Shown here: positions 17,191 through 27,260 of the stretch, one piece after another
Layout of the letters: each line of letters starts with the position of its first letter
Numbering within the stretch: the first letter of the stretch is position 1
From: Pseudoroseomonas cervicalis
Lineage (GTDB): Bacteria > Pseudomonadota > Alphaproteobacteria > Acetobacterales > Acetobacteraceae
Assembly: GCF_030818485.1 (NCBI RefSeq)
Contig: NZ_JAUTAJ010000004.1
Span: 2,885,501-2,949,500 of the forward strand
Direction: 5' to 3'
DNA: 64,000 nucleotides
Notes under the pieces: model-generated
The model's database searches: none
What the model was told of the DNA's origin: nothing
Seen by the model: the letters and a program-made list of their open reading frames with translations, nothing else
Translations under genes and position numbers: made by a program

Positions 17191-17195
17191 CTTAC

Positions 17196-18197
17196 TTAAG
17201 AATCCAGCCTGATCCCCAGCTCCCGGATCAGCGGCCGCCATTCGGCATTCTCCCGCGCCACGAATTCGTTGAACTCCGTGGGCGACCAGGGCGCGCTCTC
17301 GATCCCCAGCCCCCGCATCCGCTCCTGCATGGCGTCCGACGCCACGGCGGCGCGGAGTTCCGCGTTCAGGCGTTCGATCACCGCCGCCGGCGTGCCGGTG
17401 GGGGCCGACATGGCCTGCCAGCCGAAGGCGATGGCGCGGTCGATGCCCAGCTCCCCGGTAGTCGGCACCTCCGGCGCCTGGGCGGAGCGGGCTTCCGACA
17501 TCACCAGCAGCCCGCGCGCCTTGTTGTCGCGCAGGAAGGGGATGCCGGTGGCGCAGTCGATCAGCACGCTGTCCACCGTGCCGGAGAGCAGATCCTGCAT
17601 GGCGGCGGGGCCGCCGCGATAGGGGACATGGGTCGCCTCGAAGCCGACGCGGCGCTTCAGCATCTCCATCGCCAGATGGTGGGGGGAGGCGACGGCGGGC
17701 GAGCCATAGGTCGGCGCGCGCGTGCGGGAGGCGGCGACGTAATCCTCGAAGCTGCGGATGGCGCTGTCCGGCCGCACCACCAGGAAGAGCGGGAAGCGGC
17801 CGATGAAGCCGACCCCGGTCAGGTCGCGATCCGGGTCATAGGGCAGCCGGCCATAGAGGGCAGGGTTGTAGACCAGATTGCCATTGTCGGTGTGCAGCAG
17901 GGTGTAGCCATCGGGGGTGGCGCGGGCCACCGTCTCGCTGGCCAGCACGGCGCCGCCGCCGACCCGGTTCTCCACCACCATGTTCTGACCCAGGCGCGGG
18001 GTGATGTAGGCGGCGACCAGCCGGGCATAGGTGTCGCTCGGCCCGCCGGGCGGGTAGCCCACCACCCAGCGCAGCGGCCGGTCCGGCCAGGCGGATTGCG
18101 CGCGGGCGGCGCCCAGGCTGGCGCCCAGGCTGGCGGTGGATCCCAGCAGACCCAGCGAAAGCGCGCGTCGACCCAGCAGCATGTCCGGCCTCTTCAT
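17196..18197 (-). CDS. Tripartite tricarboxylate transporter substrate-binding protein (Bug family)
   Basis: A 333-residue periplasmic binding protein of the Bug/TctC type. A Tat-like or Sec signal (MLLGRRALSLGLLGSTASLG, cleavage near AARAQSA) is followed by WPDRPLRWVVGYPPGGPSDTYAR, the Bug opening with a carboxylate-binding loop. It also has VENRVGGGAVLASETVARA and VPYRGGPAAMQDLLSG. Bug proteins bind organic acids. No TctA/TctB membrane subunits lie nearby, which is usual because Bug genes often stand alone. The start may be ATG 18197 or the ATG four codons on, which has AAGAGG at better spacing. Confidence 0.88.
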   Translation of the reverse strand: MKRPDMLLGRRALSLGLLGSTASLGASLGAARAQSAWPDRPLRWVVGYPPGGPSDTYARLVAAYITPRLGQNMVVENRVGGGAVLASETVARATPDGYTLLHTDNGNLVYNPALYGRLPYDPDRDLTGVGFIGRFPLFLVVRPDSAIRSFEDYVAASRTRAPTYGSPAVASPHHLAMEMLKRRVGFEATHVPYRGGPAAMQDLLSGTVDSVLIDCATGIPFLRDNKARGLLVMSEARSAQAPEVPTTGELGIDRAIAFGWQAMSAPTGTPAAVIERLNAELRAAVASDAMQERMRGLGIESAPWSPTEFNEFVARENAEWRPLIRELGIRLDS

Positions 18198-18260
18198 TCC
18201 TCGGGCAGCGACCGGCGCGGGGAGGGGGCCGGTGTGCGCCGCATCATGCGGCGTCCGGCC

Positions 18261-19172
18261 TCAGCGCGCCAGCAGCCAGACCCAGATCGGCAGGGTCAGC
18301 ATGGCGGCGACATGCTGGGTGGTGATCATGGCCGCCATCAGCGGCGCGTCGCCGCCCATGGCGCGGGCCTGGACATAGGCGGTGGAGGCGGTGGGCTGCG
18401 CCATGAACAGGATGGCGATGGAGGCCGCCAGCGGATCCAGCCCCAGCAGCCGCGCCAGCAGCACGGCGATGGCCGGCATGACGAACAGCTTCAGCCCGCC
18501 GGTCAGCGCCTGGGTCAGCGGCTGGGCGCGCATGGCGCCCGGCGTCAGCGCCGCGCCGACGCAGAGCAGCCCGACCGCCAGCGACCCTTGCGCCAGCCCG
18601 CGCAGCAGCCCGCCCAGCCCCGGCGGCGGGCCGCCCAGCAGCGCCAGCAGCAGCCCGGCGGCGCAGGCCAGGATCAGCGGGTTGGTGGCGATCTGCCGCA
18701 GCACCCGCAGCGGGTCGGGCCTGGTCTGGCCGCCCATGGCGAAGGCGATGGTGATGATCACCTGCACGCAGGGCACGATCAGCCCGGTGGCGATGCCGCC
18801 AAAGGCGATGCCGGGCGCGCCATGCACCGCGCCGGCGACGGCGAAGGCCAGCAGGTTGTTGTAGCGGATGCCGCCCTGCAGGATGGAGGTGGTGGTGGCA
18901 TGCCCATGCCGCAGCGCGCGGGCGAGCGCGAAGGACAGCGCCGTGCCGATCAGCAGCGTGCCCCAGATGGTGGCAGCCAGGCTGCCCAGCGGCAGCCTGG
19001 CCAGATCCACCGCCCCGATCGAGGAGACCAGCAGCGCCGGCAGCAGGATGGTAAAGACCAGCTTCTCCATCCCCGCCCAGATGGCGACATCCGGCAGCAG
19101 CTTGCGGCGCAGCACGGCGCCGAGGGCGATCATGCCGAAGGTCGCCACGAAGGCGTCGAGCCACGGCCCCAT
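18261..19172 (-). CDS. AEC (auxin efflux carrier) family transporter
   Basis: A 303-residue membrane protein with about ten hydrophobic helices, the length and shape of AEC/malonate transporters. Family signs are the early GAVLRRKLLPD, a central GGIRYNNLLAFAVAG and, in the second half, SLAVGLLCVGAAL and LFMAQPTASTAYVQAR. Bacterial members export or import organic acids such as malonate or malate. Its neighbour encodes a binding protein for organic acids, but the two systems are unrelated and cooperation is only a guess. It begins 28 bp after the end of the PfkB gene on the same strand. Confidence 0.87.
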   Translation of the reverse strand: MGPWLDAFVATFGMIALGAVLRRKLLPDVAIWAGMEKLVFTILLPALLVSSIGAVDLARLPLGSLAATIWGTLLIGTALSFALARALRHGHATTTSILQGGIRYNNLLAFAVAGAVHGAPGIAFGGIATGLIVPCVQVIITIAFAMGGQTRPDPLRVLRQIATNPLILACAAGLLLALLGGPPPGLGGLLRGLAQGSLAVGLLCVGAALTPGAMRAQPLTQALTGGLKLFVMPAIAVLLARLLGLDPLAASIAILFMAQPTASTAYVQARAMGGDAPLMAAMITTQHVAAMLTLPIWVWLLAR

Positions 19173-19199
19173 AAGCTGCCCCCCGGCCGGTACCGGCCG

Positions 19200-20183
19200 T
19201 TACTTCGCGCCGACCAGCGCCTTCAGATCGGCCTGCGGGCGGGCGCCGAAATGGCCGATGCACTCGGCCGCGGCGATGGAACCCCAGCGGCCGCATTCGG
19301 CCAGGGCATGGCCCTTGGTCAGCGCCGCCAGGAAGCCGGCGGCATAGGCATCGCCGGCGCCGGTGGTGTCGACGACCTTGGTCGGCTCGGCGGCGATCTC
19401 GATGGTCTGGTCGCCGGCCACGATGACGCTGCCCTTCTCCGAGCGCGTCAGGGCGGCCAGCCCAACCTCCTGCCGCACCGCCTGCATCGCCGCCTCGAAG
19501 CTGTCGGCCTCGTAGAGGCTGATGATCTCGTCCTCATTGGCGAAGAGGATGTCGACCTGGCGGGCGACCAGGGCGCGGAAGGCGTCGCGGTGGCGGCCGA
19601 CGCAGAACGGGTCGGAGAGCGAGAGCGAGACCTGGCGCCCCGCCTGGTGCGCCACGGCGGCGGCGCGGCGGAAGGCGGCCTGCGCCGCCGGCGGGTCGAA
19701 CAGGTAGCCTTCCATGTAGGTGACCGCGGCGGAGGCGATCATCGCCTCGTCCAGGTCGTCCTCGCTGAAGGTCACGCAGGCGCCGAGATAGGTGTTCATG
19801 GTGCGCTGCCCATCCGGCGTCACCAGGATCAGGGAGCGCGCGGTCGGCGCGCCGCCGGTGAGCGGGGCGGTGGGGAAGGTGACGCCGGCGGCGCGGATGT
19901 CGTGGGCGAAGGCCTGGCCCAGCGTGTCCTCGGCCACCTTGCCGAGATAGGCGACACGGGCGCCGAGCGTCGCCGCGACGGCGCAGGTGTTGCCGGCGGA
20001 GCCGCCGCTGCTCTCGATGCCGGGGCCCATGGCGGCGTAGATCGCCTCGGCCCGGTCGGTGTCGATCAGCGCCATGCTGCCCTTCACCATGCCCTGGGCG
20101 GCCAGGAAGGCATCCTCGGCGCGCGCCTGCACGTCGAGAATGGCATTGCCGATGCCCAGGATGTCGAAGGTGGTGGCCGTCAT
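19200..20183 (-). CDS. Adenosine kinase-like PfkB family sugar/nucleoside kinase
   Basis: A 327-residue ribokinase-fold enzyme. The N-terminus reads ILGIGNAILDVQAR (substrate aspartate). The mid-region GGSAGNTCAVAATLGARVAYLG is typical of the alphaproteobacterial adenosine-kinase group. The anion hole and catalytic base are DTTGAGDAYAAGFL with D278. It phosphorylates a nucleoside or sugar at a hydroxymethyl group; adenosine is likely but not proven. ATG at 20183. Divergent from the bactofilin gene. Confidence 0.88.
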   Translation of the reverse strand: MTATTFDILGIGNAILDVQARAEDAFLAAQGMVKGSMALIDTDRAEAIYAAMGPGIESSGGSAGNTCAVAATLGARVAYLGKVAEDTLGQAFAHDIRAAGVTFPTAPLTGGAPTARSLILVTPDGQRTMNTYLGACVTFSEDDLDEAMIASAAVTYMEGYLFDPPAAQAAFRRAAAVAHQAGRQVSLSLSDPFCVGRHRDAFRALVARQVDILFANEDEIISLYEADSFEAAMQAVRQEVGLAALTRSEKGSVIVAGDQTIEIAAEPTKVVDTTGAGDAYAAGFLAALTKGHALAECGRWGSIAAAECIGHFGARPQADLKALVGAK

Positions 20184-20525
20184 CGCGCGCTGCCCCTGCT
20201 GTGGATGCGGCGCCGCGGCCGCCTTGCGCGCCGCCCCCGCCGGGCGGCGATAGCAGCCGCGCGGCCGGCTTCATAGATGCGGGGTGGCGCTCACATTCGG
20301 CGGCGCGGTGGTTGCGGCGGCGCGACGAAGCCGGGCGCGCGGCGTGGCCGGGCAAGGCTTTCGATCGAATCGCGCGCCGGGCGAAAAGCGCAGGAAAATG
20401 AAGCATTCCCTGCCACCCCCCGTTGTCCCTGGGGGGCTCTGCGTGATAGCCCGGCACAGATGCGCGCCGACCCGTTCGGAAAACAGCGCCAGGCTTCACA
20501 ACACTTCCGTGCAGAGGGGGCAACC
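20184..20525. other. Divergent intergenic region, 342 bp
   Basis: This gap separates the PfkB kinase (minus) from the bactofilin gene (plus) and must hold both promoters. I see no gene, RNA or strong hairpin. Short frames here are Arg/Ala-rich and lack coding character. A good ribosome-binding site, AGAGGGGGC, lies just before the bactofilin ATG. Confidence 0.5.
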
Positions 20526-21179
20526 ATGTCCATCTTCCGCCGCCGCGAAGAGCCCACACCGCCCGCGTCCGCGCCGGGAGGGACACAGGATTCCGCCGCG
20601 CCCACCACCGTTCCGGTGGCGCGCGATCCGGATCTCGCCGTTCCCCCCTTCCGCCCCGCGCCCAGCAAGGAGGCCGCCGCCATGTCCCTGCCGCCGAAGC
20701 CCAGCCAGCCGCCCGCCGGTGTCGGCGTGCCGCCGCGGCCGCCGGTGAACGCCGCCGGTGGCCCCGCCGCCCGCCCCGTCGCCCCCGCCCCGGTGCAGGA
20801 GCGCCGGACCATGGTGGTCGGCAAGGGCATCAGCCTGCAGGGCACGGTGACCGATGCCGAGCGCCTCGTGGTCGAGGGCACGGTCGAGAGCCAGATGATG
20901 CACGCGGCCGAGCTGAACATCAGCCATAGCGGCGTGTTCAAGGGCGAGGTCGAGGTGGACGATGCCGAGATCGCCGGCACCTTCGACGGCACGCTGACCG
21001 CCCGGAACAACCTGGTGATCCGCGCCACCGGCAAGGTGCTGGGCGTGGCCCGCTGCCGCCGCCTGCAGGTGGAGGAGGGCGGCCAGCTCTCCGGCCGCAT
21101 GGAGATGCTGAGCGACAATGGCGCGCCGCGCCCCTCCTACACCGCCGCCGCGGCGCCGGTGCCGGCCGACGAGGCCTGA
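20526..21179 (+). CDS. Bactofilin (polymer-forming cytoskeletal protein)
   Basis: A 217-residue protein. Residues 1-90 are Pro/Ala-rich and disordered. Residues about 95-200 form the bactofilin beta-helix, with the repeated short hydrophobic pattern: VGKGISLQGTVTDAERLVVE, GTVES, AAELNISHSGVFKGEVEVDD, AEIAGTFDGTLTA and VIRATGKVLGVARCRRLQVE. Bactofilins polymerise without nucleotide at the membrane and guide cell shape or stalk growth. ATG 20526 has AGAGGGGGC upstream. No M23 peptidase partner is next to it; a lipoprotein gene follows 46 bp later. Confidence 0.92.
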   Translation: MSIFRRREEPTPPASAPGGTQDSAAPTTVPVARDPDLAVPPFRPAPSKEAAAMSLPPKPSQPPAGVGVPPRPPVNAAGGPAARPVAPAPVQERRTMVVGKGISLQGTVTDAERLVVEGTVESQMMHAAELNISHSGVFKGEVEVDDAEIAGTFDGTLTARNNLVIRATGKVLGVARCRRLQVEEGGQLSGRMEMLSDNGAPRPSYTAAAAPVPADEA

Positions 21180-21225
21180 CGCGTCCGGCGCGGGGAGCCC
21201 CGGCTTTCCGCGCCGCCGCCCGACC

Positions 21226-21657
21226 ATGCGCATCCTTCTTCCCGGATTGCTCCTGCTGCTCGGCGCCTGCGCCGCGCAGCCGCAGGAGATCGACCGCCAG
21301 GCCGTGCTGCAGGAAGTGCTGGATAGCTACCGCGCCAACCTGGCCGGCATGCAGCCCACCAGCGCCCCGGTGATGCCGCGCCTGTCCGGCGCGCCGCAAA
21401 GCGCCTCCCAGCTGCTCGGCCAGTCCCCCACCACGCTGCAGCGCTGGCTGGGCGAGCCCCGCCTGCGCCGCACCGAGGGCAATGCCCAGATCTGGCTCTA
21501 TCAGGGCCCCTATTGCCACCTCGACGTGGTGATGGACCGCGAGGACGTGCCGAACAGCCCCTTGCGCGTCAGCTACGCCGCCGCCCGCGCGGCGGGGACG
21601 GAGCGGCGGACGGAGGCGGCGTGCCTCGCCGAGCTGGCGCGGGGGAATAATTCTTAA
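21226..21657 (+). CDS. Predicted outer-membrane or periplasmic lipoprotein
   Basis: A 143-residue protein. The lipobox is LLLLLGACAAQ, with the modified cysteine at residue 15. The mature part has an Ala/Gln-rich helix and then TTLQRWLGEPRLRRTEGNAQIWLYQG, a block seen in small alphaproteobacterial SmpA/BamE-like lipoproteins, where an L-G-x-P..R..G....W.Y pattern recurs. It ends with two cysteines (YCHLDVV and AACLAEL). The function is unknown. The gene starts 46 bp after the bactofilin gene on the same strand, so they may share a transcript. Confidence 0.75.
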   Translation: MRILLPGLLLLLGACAAQPQEIDRQAVLQEVLDSYRANLAGMQPTSAPVMPRLSGAPQSASQLLGQSPTTLQRWLGEPRLRRTEGNAQIWLYQGPYCHLDVVMDREDVPNSPLRVSYAAARAAGTERRTEAACLAELARGNNS

Positions 21658-21663
21658 GTTAAG

Positions 21664-21775
21664 GGTTCTTTTTTGGAAAAAAGAACCAAAAAACTTTTTT
21701 CAGTTTGGCGTCCCACCTATGGCCATCAGCGGGACGCCAACTGAAAGAAAACTTCTTTTTCTTCAGAAAAAGAAG
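21664..21775 (+). repeat. Family R1 palindromic intergenic element, copy d
   Basis: Hairpin GGTTCTTTTTT-GG-AAAAAAGAACC (21664-21687), then TCAGTTTGGCGTCCCAC mirrored by GCGGGACGCCAACTGA, then CTTCTTTTTC-TTCA-GAAAAAGAAG (21752-21775). It sits between the convergent lipoprotein gene and trpA, as copy c does between another convergent pair. Confidence 0.82.
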
Positions 21776-21788
21776 ATAAGTAAAATAC

Positions 21789-22619
21789 TTAAGCCGTCAC
21801 GCGCGCATTCTGCACCGCCTCGGCCAGCTCCCGCACCTGGTCGAGCACCTTGCGCACGGTATCGGGTCGCGCCCGGCCCTGCTCGTCCAGCGACTTGGCC
21901 AGCGTGTCGATCAGCGCCGAGGCCACCACGGCGCCATCGGCGATCTGCACCGCCTCCGCCGCCTGCTGCGGCGTGCGCACGCCGAAGCCGATGGCGATCG
22001 GCAGGTCGGTGAATTTCCGCACCTTCGGGATCGCCTCGGCCAGCGCATCGCGCGAGGCGCTGCGCGTGCCTGTGATGCCGGTGATGGCGACGTAGTAGAT
22101 GAAGCCGCTGGTGCCGGCGAGCACCTTGGGCAGCCGCACCTCATCCGTCGTCGGCGCGATCAGCCGGATCAGGTCGAGGCCGTTGGCGGCGGCGGGGCCG
22201 GTGACCTCGTCGGCCTCCTCGGGCGGCAGGTCGACGATGATCAGGCCGTCGACGCCGGAAGCCCCGGCATCGACGCAGAAACGCTCCACCCCGTAGGAGA
22301 GGATGGGGTTGTAGTAGCCCATCAGCACCACCGGGGTCTCGTCATCCTCGCGGCGGAAATCGCGCACCATGGCCAGCGCGCCGCACAGCGTGCCGCCGGC
22401 CTTCAGCGCGCGCTGCCCGGCCATCTGCACGGTCGGGCCATCCGCCATCGGGTCGGTGAAGGGCACGCCGAGCTCGATGAGGTCCGCCCCCGCCCCCGGC
22501 AGGCCGCGCAGCAGGGCCATGGAGGTGGCGGGGTCGGGATCATAGGCCTCGAGGAAGGGCATCAGCGCGCCGCGGCCCTCGGCCTTGAGCTGCGCGAAGC
22601 GCGTGGCGATGCGGCTCAC
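21789..22619 (-). CDS. trpA: Tryptophan synthase alpha subunit
   Basis: TrpA splits indole-3-glycerol phosphate into indole and glyceraldehyde-3-phosphate, passing indole through a tunnel to TrpB. 276 residues. Catalytic E49 and D60 lie in [16 protein letters not shown] exactly as in E. coli numbering. Also present are [36 protein letters not shown] and the phosphate-binding [11 protein letters not shown]. The start is GTG at 22619, overlapping the trpB stop by four bases (GTGA), so the subunits are translationally coupled. Confidence 0.97.
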   Translation of the reverse strand: MSRIATRFAQLKAEGRGALMPFLEAYDPDPATSMALLRGLPGAGADLIELGVPFTDPMADGPTVQMAGQRALKAGGTLCGALAMVRDFRREDDETPVVLMGYYNPILSYGVERFCVDAGASGVDGLIIVDLPPEEADEVTGPAAANGLDLIRLIAPTTDEVRLPKVLAGTSGFIYYVAITGITGTRSASRDALAEAIPKVRKFTDLPIAIGFGVRTPQQAAEAVQIADGAVVASALIDTLAKSLDEQGRARPDTVRKVLDQVRELAEAVQNARVTA

Positions 22620-23833
22620 AGCGTTTCTCCCAGATGCTTGGCCACGGTGAAGATGTCCTTGTCGCCCCGGCCGGACAGGTTCAGGACGATGATGCTGTCC
22701 TTGTCCATCGTCGGCGCCAGCTTCATGACATGCGCCAGGCCGTGGGCGGATTCGAGGGCGGGGATGATGCCCTCCAGCCGCGAGCAGAGCTGGAAGGCCT
22801 CCAGCGCCTCCTGGTCGGTGACGCTGACATAGTTCACCCGGCCGATCTCGTGCAGCCAGGAATGCTCCGGCCCGATGCCCGGATAGTCGAGCCCGGCCGA
22901 GATCGAATGCGCCTCGGTGATCTGGCCGTGATTGTCCTGCAGCAGATAGGTGCGGTTGCCATGCAGCACGCCCGGGCGGCCACCGCCGATGGCCGCCGCG
23001 TGCTCGCCGCTTTCCAGGCCGCGCCCGGCCGCCTCGACGCCATAGATCGCCACGCCCTCATCGTCGAGGAAGGGGTGGAACAGCCCCATGGCCGAGGAGC
23101 CGCCGCCGACGGCGCAGACCAGCGCATCCGGCAGGCGGCCTTCGGCGGCCAGGATCTGCTCGCGCGTCTCCTCGCCGATCACGCACTGGAAGTCGCGCAC
23201 CATCTGCGGGAAGGGCGCCGGGCCGGCGACGGTGCCGATGCAGTAATAGGTGTCCGAGACATTGGCGACCCAGTCGCGCAGCCCCTCATTCATCGCGTCC
23301 TTCAGCGTGCCGGCGCCGGAGGTGACGGGGACGACCTCCGCCCCCAGCAGCTTCATGCGGAACACGTTGGGCTGCTGCCGCTCGACATCGGTCGCGCCCA
23401 TGTAGACGACGCATTTCAGCCCGAACAGCGCGCAGGCCGTGGCGGTGGCGACGCCATGCTGGCCCGCCCCGGTCTCGGCGATGATGCGCGGCTTGCCCAT
23501 GCGCTTGGCCAGCATGATCTGGCCCAGCACGGCGTTGATCTTGTGCGCGCCGGTGTGGTTCAGCTCCTCGCGCTTGAAGTAGACCTTCGCGCCGCCGAGA
23601 TGCTCGGTCAGCCGCTCGCACAGCCAGAGCGGGCTGGGCCGGCCGACATAGTCTTTGAGCAAGCGTCGCCACTCCGCCATGAAGGCCGGGTCGTTGCGGG
23701 CCTCATTGTAGGCCTGCTCGACCTCCTGGATGACGGGCATCAGCGTTTCGGCGACGAAGCGGCCACCGAACTGACCGAAGCGACCGCGCCCATCCGGGCC
23801 CTGGCGCAGAGAATTTGGCAGAGGCTTGTTCAC
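22616..23833 (-). CDS. trpB: Tryptophan synthase beta subunit
   Basis: TrpB condenses indole with serine using PLP. 405 residues. The Schiff-base lysine is K98 in [15 protein letters not shown]; the PLP phosphate loop is [11 protein letters not shown]; the monovalent-cation and COMM regions are intact. The usually conserved histidine of the GPHPYP segment is an alanine here (A206 in [15 protein letters not shown]). The start is GTG 23833 with GGAGG upstream. A bidirectional hairpin separates trpB from trpF, so trpBA is probably transcribed from its own promoter. Confidence 0.96.
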   Translation of the reverse strand: MNKPLPNSLRQGPDGRGRFGQFGGRFVAETLMPVIQEVEQAYNEARNDPAFMAEWRRLLKDYVGRPSPLWLCERLTEHLGGAKVYFKREELNHTGAHKINAVLGQIMLAKRMGKPRIIAETGAGQHGVATATACALFGLKCVVYMGATDVERQQPNVFRMKLLGAEVVPVTSGAGTLKDAMNEGLRDWVANVSDTYYCIGTVAGPAPFPQMVRDFQCVIGEETREQILAAEGRLPDALVCAVGGGSSAMGLFHPFLDDEGVAIYGVEAAGRGLESGEHAAAIGGGRPGVLHGNRTYLLQDNHGQITEAHSISAGLDYPGIGPEHSWLHEIGRVNYVSVTDQEALEAFQLCSRLEGIIPALESAHGLAHVMKLAPTMDKDSIIVLNLSGRGDKDIFTVAKHLGETL

Positions 23834-23952
23834 TCATCCCTCCAGGCTGCGCGTCGTGGTGCGCGCAGCGCATATGGGCGCGACCCCGGGCCTGACAGCC
23901 CGCCGGTGCCGCGCGCAGGGACTCTTTTAGCCGAAAGAAAAAAGAAGGGGGC

Positions 23953-23982
23953 CTGGGGGAATTCATTCCCCCAGACTTTTTT
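23953..23982. terminator. Hairpin CTGGGGGAAT-TC-ATTCCCCCAG with T-runs on both strands (family R4)
   Basis: A perfect 10-bp stem (23953-23974) followed by ACTTTTTT on the plus strand. On the minus strand, after the stem, comes CCCCCTTCTTTTTTC. It lies between the end of trpF and the start of trpB, both on the minus strand, and should end trpF transcription. The core matches the R4 hairpins at 10798 and 47865. Confidence 0.7.
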
Positions 23983-24661
23983 ACCCCCTTGTTTCGGCCG
24001 CCGCCGCCTCGGCCGCATGGGCATGGGCGACGAAGGTGGCGATCAGCACCGGGTCCTTCACCCCGCGCGTGCGCTCCAGGCCGGAGGAGGCATCCACCGC
24101 CATGGCCCCGGTGGCGCGGATGGCGGCGGCGACGTTCACCGGCGTCAGCCCGCCCGCCAGCATCCAGGGCTTCGGGATGGCGCGCCCGGCCAGCAGCGAC
24201 CAGTCGAAGCTGACGGCGTTGCCACCCGGCAGGCTGGCGCCCCTGGGCGGCTTGGCGTCCAGCAGGAAGCGGTCGACCACGGGCGCATAGGCGTCGAGCA
24301 GGGCGAAATCGGCCTCGGAGGCGATGCCGAGCGCCTTCATCACCGGCAGGCCGAAGCGGGCGCGGATGGCGGCGCAGCGCTCCGGCGTCTCCTCCCCGTG
24401 CAGCTGCAGCAGGCCGAGCGGCACTTCCTCCAGCACCGCCGCGATCTCCTCGTCGCTGGCATCGACGAAGAGGCCGACGCAGAGCGGCCGGCGCCCGGTG
24501 CCGCCGCGGGCGGCCAGCGCGCCCGCCTGCTCCGGGCTGACGAAGCGTGGCGAGGGCGGGTAGAAGACGAAGCCCACCATGTCGGCGCCGGCGCGGCTGG
24601 CGGCGTCATAGGCTTCCGCATCGTTGATGCCGCAGACCTTCACCTGGACCCGGTCGGCCAT
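23981..24661 (-). CDS. trpF: Phosphoribosylanthranilate isomerase
   Basis: TrpF converts phosphoribosylanthranilate to CdRP in tryptophan synthesis. The 226-residue barrel opens with VQVKVCGINDAEAYDAA (catalytic C10). It contains MVGFVFYPPSPRFVSPEQA, LLQLHGEETPE, the second catalytic aspartate in DRFLLDAK, PWMLAGGLTPVNV and AVDASSGLERTRGVKD, the phosphate site. The start ATG 24661 lies 2 bp after the pyrF stop, so it is cotranscribed with ihfB-lapA-pyrF. Confidence 0.96.
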   Translation of the reverse strand: MADRVQVKVCGINDAEAYDAASRAGADMVGFVFYPPSPRFVSPEQAGALAARGGTGRRPLCVGLFVDASDEEIAAVLEEVPLGLLQLHGEETPERCAAIRARFGLPVMKALGIASEADFALLDAYAPVVDRFLLDAKPPRGASLPGGNAVSFDWSLLAGRAIPKPWMLAGGLTPVNVAAAIRATGAMAVDASSGLERTRGVKDPVLIATFVAHAHAAEAAAAETRG

Positions 24662-24663
24662 GG

Positions 24664-25388
<725 letters not shown>

Positions 25389-25389
<1 letters not shown>

Positions 25390-25745
25390 CAGGAGGCCCG
25401 GGCCAGGGCCGTGCCGCCGGAGGGCGGGGCGAGCGGCGGCACCATGGAGGGCGACTTCGCCTCCTCCCTGGCGCGCAGCTCGGCCAGCTCGGCCTCCAGC
25501 AGTTGCGCGGCGCGCTGCATCTTGCGGGCGCGGCGGCGGTAATGCAGCGCCCCGCCCCAGGCGACCAGCGCGCCCAGGATGAAAGCGATGGCCGCGGCGC
25601 CGAGCACCGCGCCGGCCAGCGGCACCTCCCAGGCGAGGTCGAAGGGCCAGAGCAGCAGCGCCACGGGCGCGGTGTTGCTGATGGCGAAGAGCACCAGCAG
25701 CAGAAGCAGGATGGCGGTGAGGACCAGGCCGATCAGGCGCATCAT
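25389..25745 (-). CDS. LapA-domain (DUF1049) inner-membrane protein
   Basis: A 118-residue protein with two hydrophobic helices (about 4-24 and 42-65) and then a basic, heptad-like cytoplasmic coiled coil ([20 protein letters not shown], about 69-88). [16 protein letters not shown] is the lipopolysaccharide-assembly-protein-A domain signature. In enterobacteria LapA works with LapB and FtsH to control LpxC, but many LapA-domain proteins outside that group are uncharacterised. The position between ihfB and pyrF, with overlaps at both ends (ATGA and TGATG), is conserved in many proteobacteria. Confidence 0.85.
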
Positions 25746-26068
25746 GCCACGGCCGTCCCGCGCGGGGCGCGCTTCGGATCCTGCAGCGGGCCGCCATTGA
25801 CGCGCTCGCGCAGCTCCTTGCCCGGCTTGAAATAGGGCACGGCCTTGCCGGCGACCTCGACCGCCTCGCCGGTGCGCGGATTGCGCCCGGTGCGGGCGTC
25901 GCGCTGCTTGGCCGAGAAGGCGCCGAAGCCGCGCAGCTCCACCCGGTCGCCACGGGCCAGCGCCGCGGTGATCTCGTTGAAGATGGTGCCGACGATCAGC
26001 TCGACATCCGGTTGCCGCAGATGCGGGTTGGCCGCGGCCAATTGGGCGATCAGCTCGGACTTGGTCAT
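25742..26068 (-). CDS. ihfB: Integration host factor beta subunit
   Basis: IHF is a heterodimeric nucleoid protein that bends DNA sharply at specific sites in replication, recombination and transcription. 108 residues. [11 protein letters not shown], the [18 protein letters not shown] arm base, GRNPRTGE and [15 protein letters not shown] are diagnostic for the beta subunit. The 15-residue tail after the core is longer than in E. coli. ATG 26068 has AGGAGAG upstream. First gene of the ihfB-lapA-pyrF-trpF group. The usual rpsA-ihfB neighbourhood is kept, with sppA between. Confidence 0.95.
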   Translation of the reverse strand: MTKSELIAQLAAANPHLRQPDVELIVGTIFNEITAALARGDRVELRGFGAFSAKQRDARTGRNPRTGEAVEVAGKAVPYFKPGKELRERVNGGPLQDPKRAPRGTAVA

Positions 26069-26120
26069 GCCGCGACGCTCTCCTGCCGGATGCGGGGGAT
26101 GGGGGAACAGGCCTGCCCGG

Positions 26121-27035
26121 TCATGGCCGAAGCTGCCAAACGGCCCGCGCGCCGTCAATCGCAAGCCATTCTGAAACCACGCTTTTCATCAGCGCGCGCA
26201 GCGAGACGCCAAGCGCCCGCTCGGCCGCGCTGCGCGGGTCGAGGTCGCGCACCGGCGTGCTGGCGGGGATGTCCTGCTCGGCCGCCAGCCAGGCGCGCGC
26301 CTCGGGCTCGCCGCCGATGGCGTCGATCAGCCGCAGCTCCAGCGCTTGGCGACCGGTATAGACGCGGCCATCGGCGAGCTCGGCCACGCGCTCGCGCGGC
26401 ATCTGGCGGCCCTCGGCCACGATGGTGACGAATTGCTCGTGCAGGTCGCGCAGCACCGCCTCCAGCGCGGCGCGGCCCTCAGGAGAGAGCGGGCGGAAGG
26501 GGTTGGGCTCGCCCTTCAGCGCGCCGGAGGTCAGCATCTCGGCGCGGATGCCGAGCGTGTCCATCAGCCGGCTGGCCTCGAAGCTCTGCAGGATGACGCC
26601 GATCGAGCCGGTGAGGGTGGATTCGCGGGCGAAGACGCGCTGCGCCGGCATGGCGATCATATAGGCCGCCGAGGCGCCCATGCCGCGCATCACCGCGACC
26701 ACCGGCTTGCCGCTGTCGCGGAAGCGGCGCAGCGCTGCGTGCAGCCCCTCGCCGCCGGCCACCGTGCCGCCGGGGCTGTCGATGGAGAGCAGGATGCCGC
26801 GCACGGCGGGGTCGCGCGCCGCGTCCAGCACCGCCTCGGTCAGCTTGCGGTCGTCGGAGATGGTGCCCTCGACCGTCAGCCGGGCGAGGTGGCCGCCGGT
26901 GACGGGCAGGCCGCGCCCGGCCAGCAGGGCGCCGGCGCCCAGCACCGCGACCACCGTCAGCACCCGCCAGAACAGCAGGCGCCGCTTCAGGCGGCGGCGA
27001 TCGACCAGCAGGTCCTGTTCCAGCGGCGTGCTCAT
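26121..27035 (-). CDS. sppA: Signal peptide peptidase SppA (S49 family, short form)
   Basis: A membrane-bound serine protease that degrades released signal peptides. 304 residues, the short single-domain type. An N-terminal anchor (about 22-40) follows a basic cytoplasmic segment. The catalytic serine is S122 in [12 protein letters not shown] and the general-base lysine is K174 in [18 protein letters not shown] (85-90) binds substrate and LTGSIGVI follows. The start is uncertain between the Met codons at 27062, 27041 and 27035; I chose the last. Lies between rpsA and ihfB. Confidence 0.93.
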   Translation of the reverse strand: MSTPLEQDLLVDRRRLKRRLLFWRVLTVVAVLGAGALLAGRGLPVTGGHLARLTVEGTISDDRKLTEAVLDAARDPAVRGILLSIDSPGGTVAGGEGLHAALRRFRDSGKPVVAVMRGMGASAAYMIAMPAQRVFARESTLTGSIGVILQSFEASRLMDTLGIRAEMLTSGALKGEPNPFRPLSPEGRAALEAVLRDLHEQFVTIVAEGRQMPRERVAELADGRVYTGRQALELRLIDAIGGEPEARAWLAAEQDIPASTPVRDLDPRSAAERALGVSLRALMKSVVSEWLAIDGARAVWQLRP

Positions 27036-27224
27036 CGCCGGCATCAATGGGGGGGCGGCCATGGAGGGTCAAGGGGAAGCCACGCGCGGAACGCCGCGGG
27101 CGCGAAGGCGTGCGCCGCAACGGCCGGGCCCCGGGCACGAAAAAGGGGGAGAGCTTGCGCCCTCCCCCCGTTTCTCATCCGGCCTGCCCCGCCCCCGGCT
27201 GGCGGAACGCTGCGATGCAGCGCC

Positions 27225-27260
27225 CCGCTTCCCCGCCAGACGGCGGCAGCCCGAAAGACA
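27225..27260. repeat. Partial R2 element end
   Basis: GCTTCCCCGCCAGACGGCGG followed by CAGCCCGAAAGA matches the right end of the 107-bp R2 unit. The GCTGCCGCCGTC partner is missing; upstream is only CTGGCGGAACGCTGCGATGC. It abuts the rpsA stop and fills the sppA-rpsA gap (about 225 bp), which otherwise holds nothing I recognise. Confidence 0.65.

Noticed and set aside
17115..20276. Plus-strand open frame of over 1000 codons
   Set aside because: It lies antisense to three convincing genes (Bug protein, AEC transporter, PfkB kinase), is Gly/Arg/Gln/His-rich without domains, and is a typical shadow frame of high-G+C DNA.
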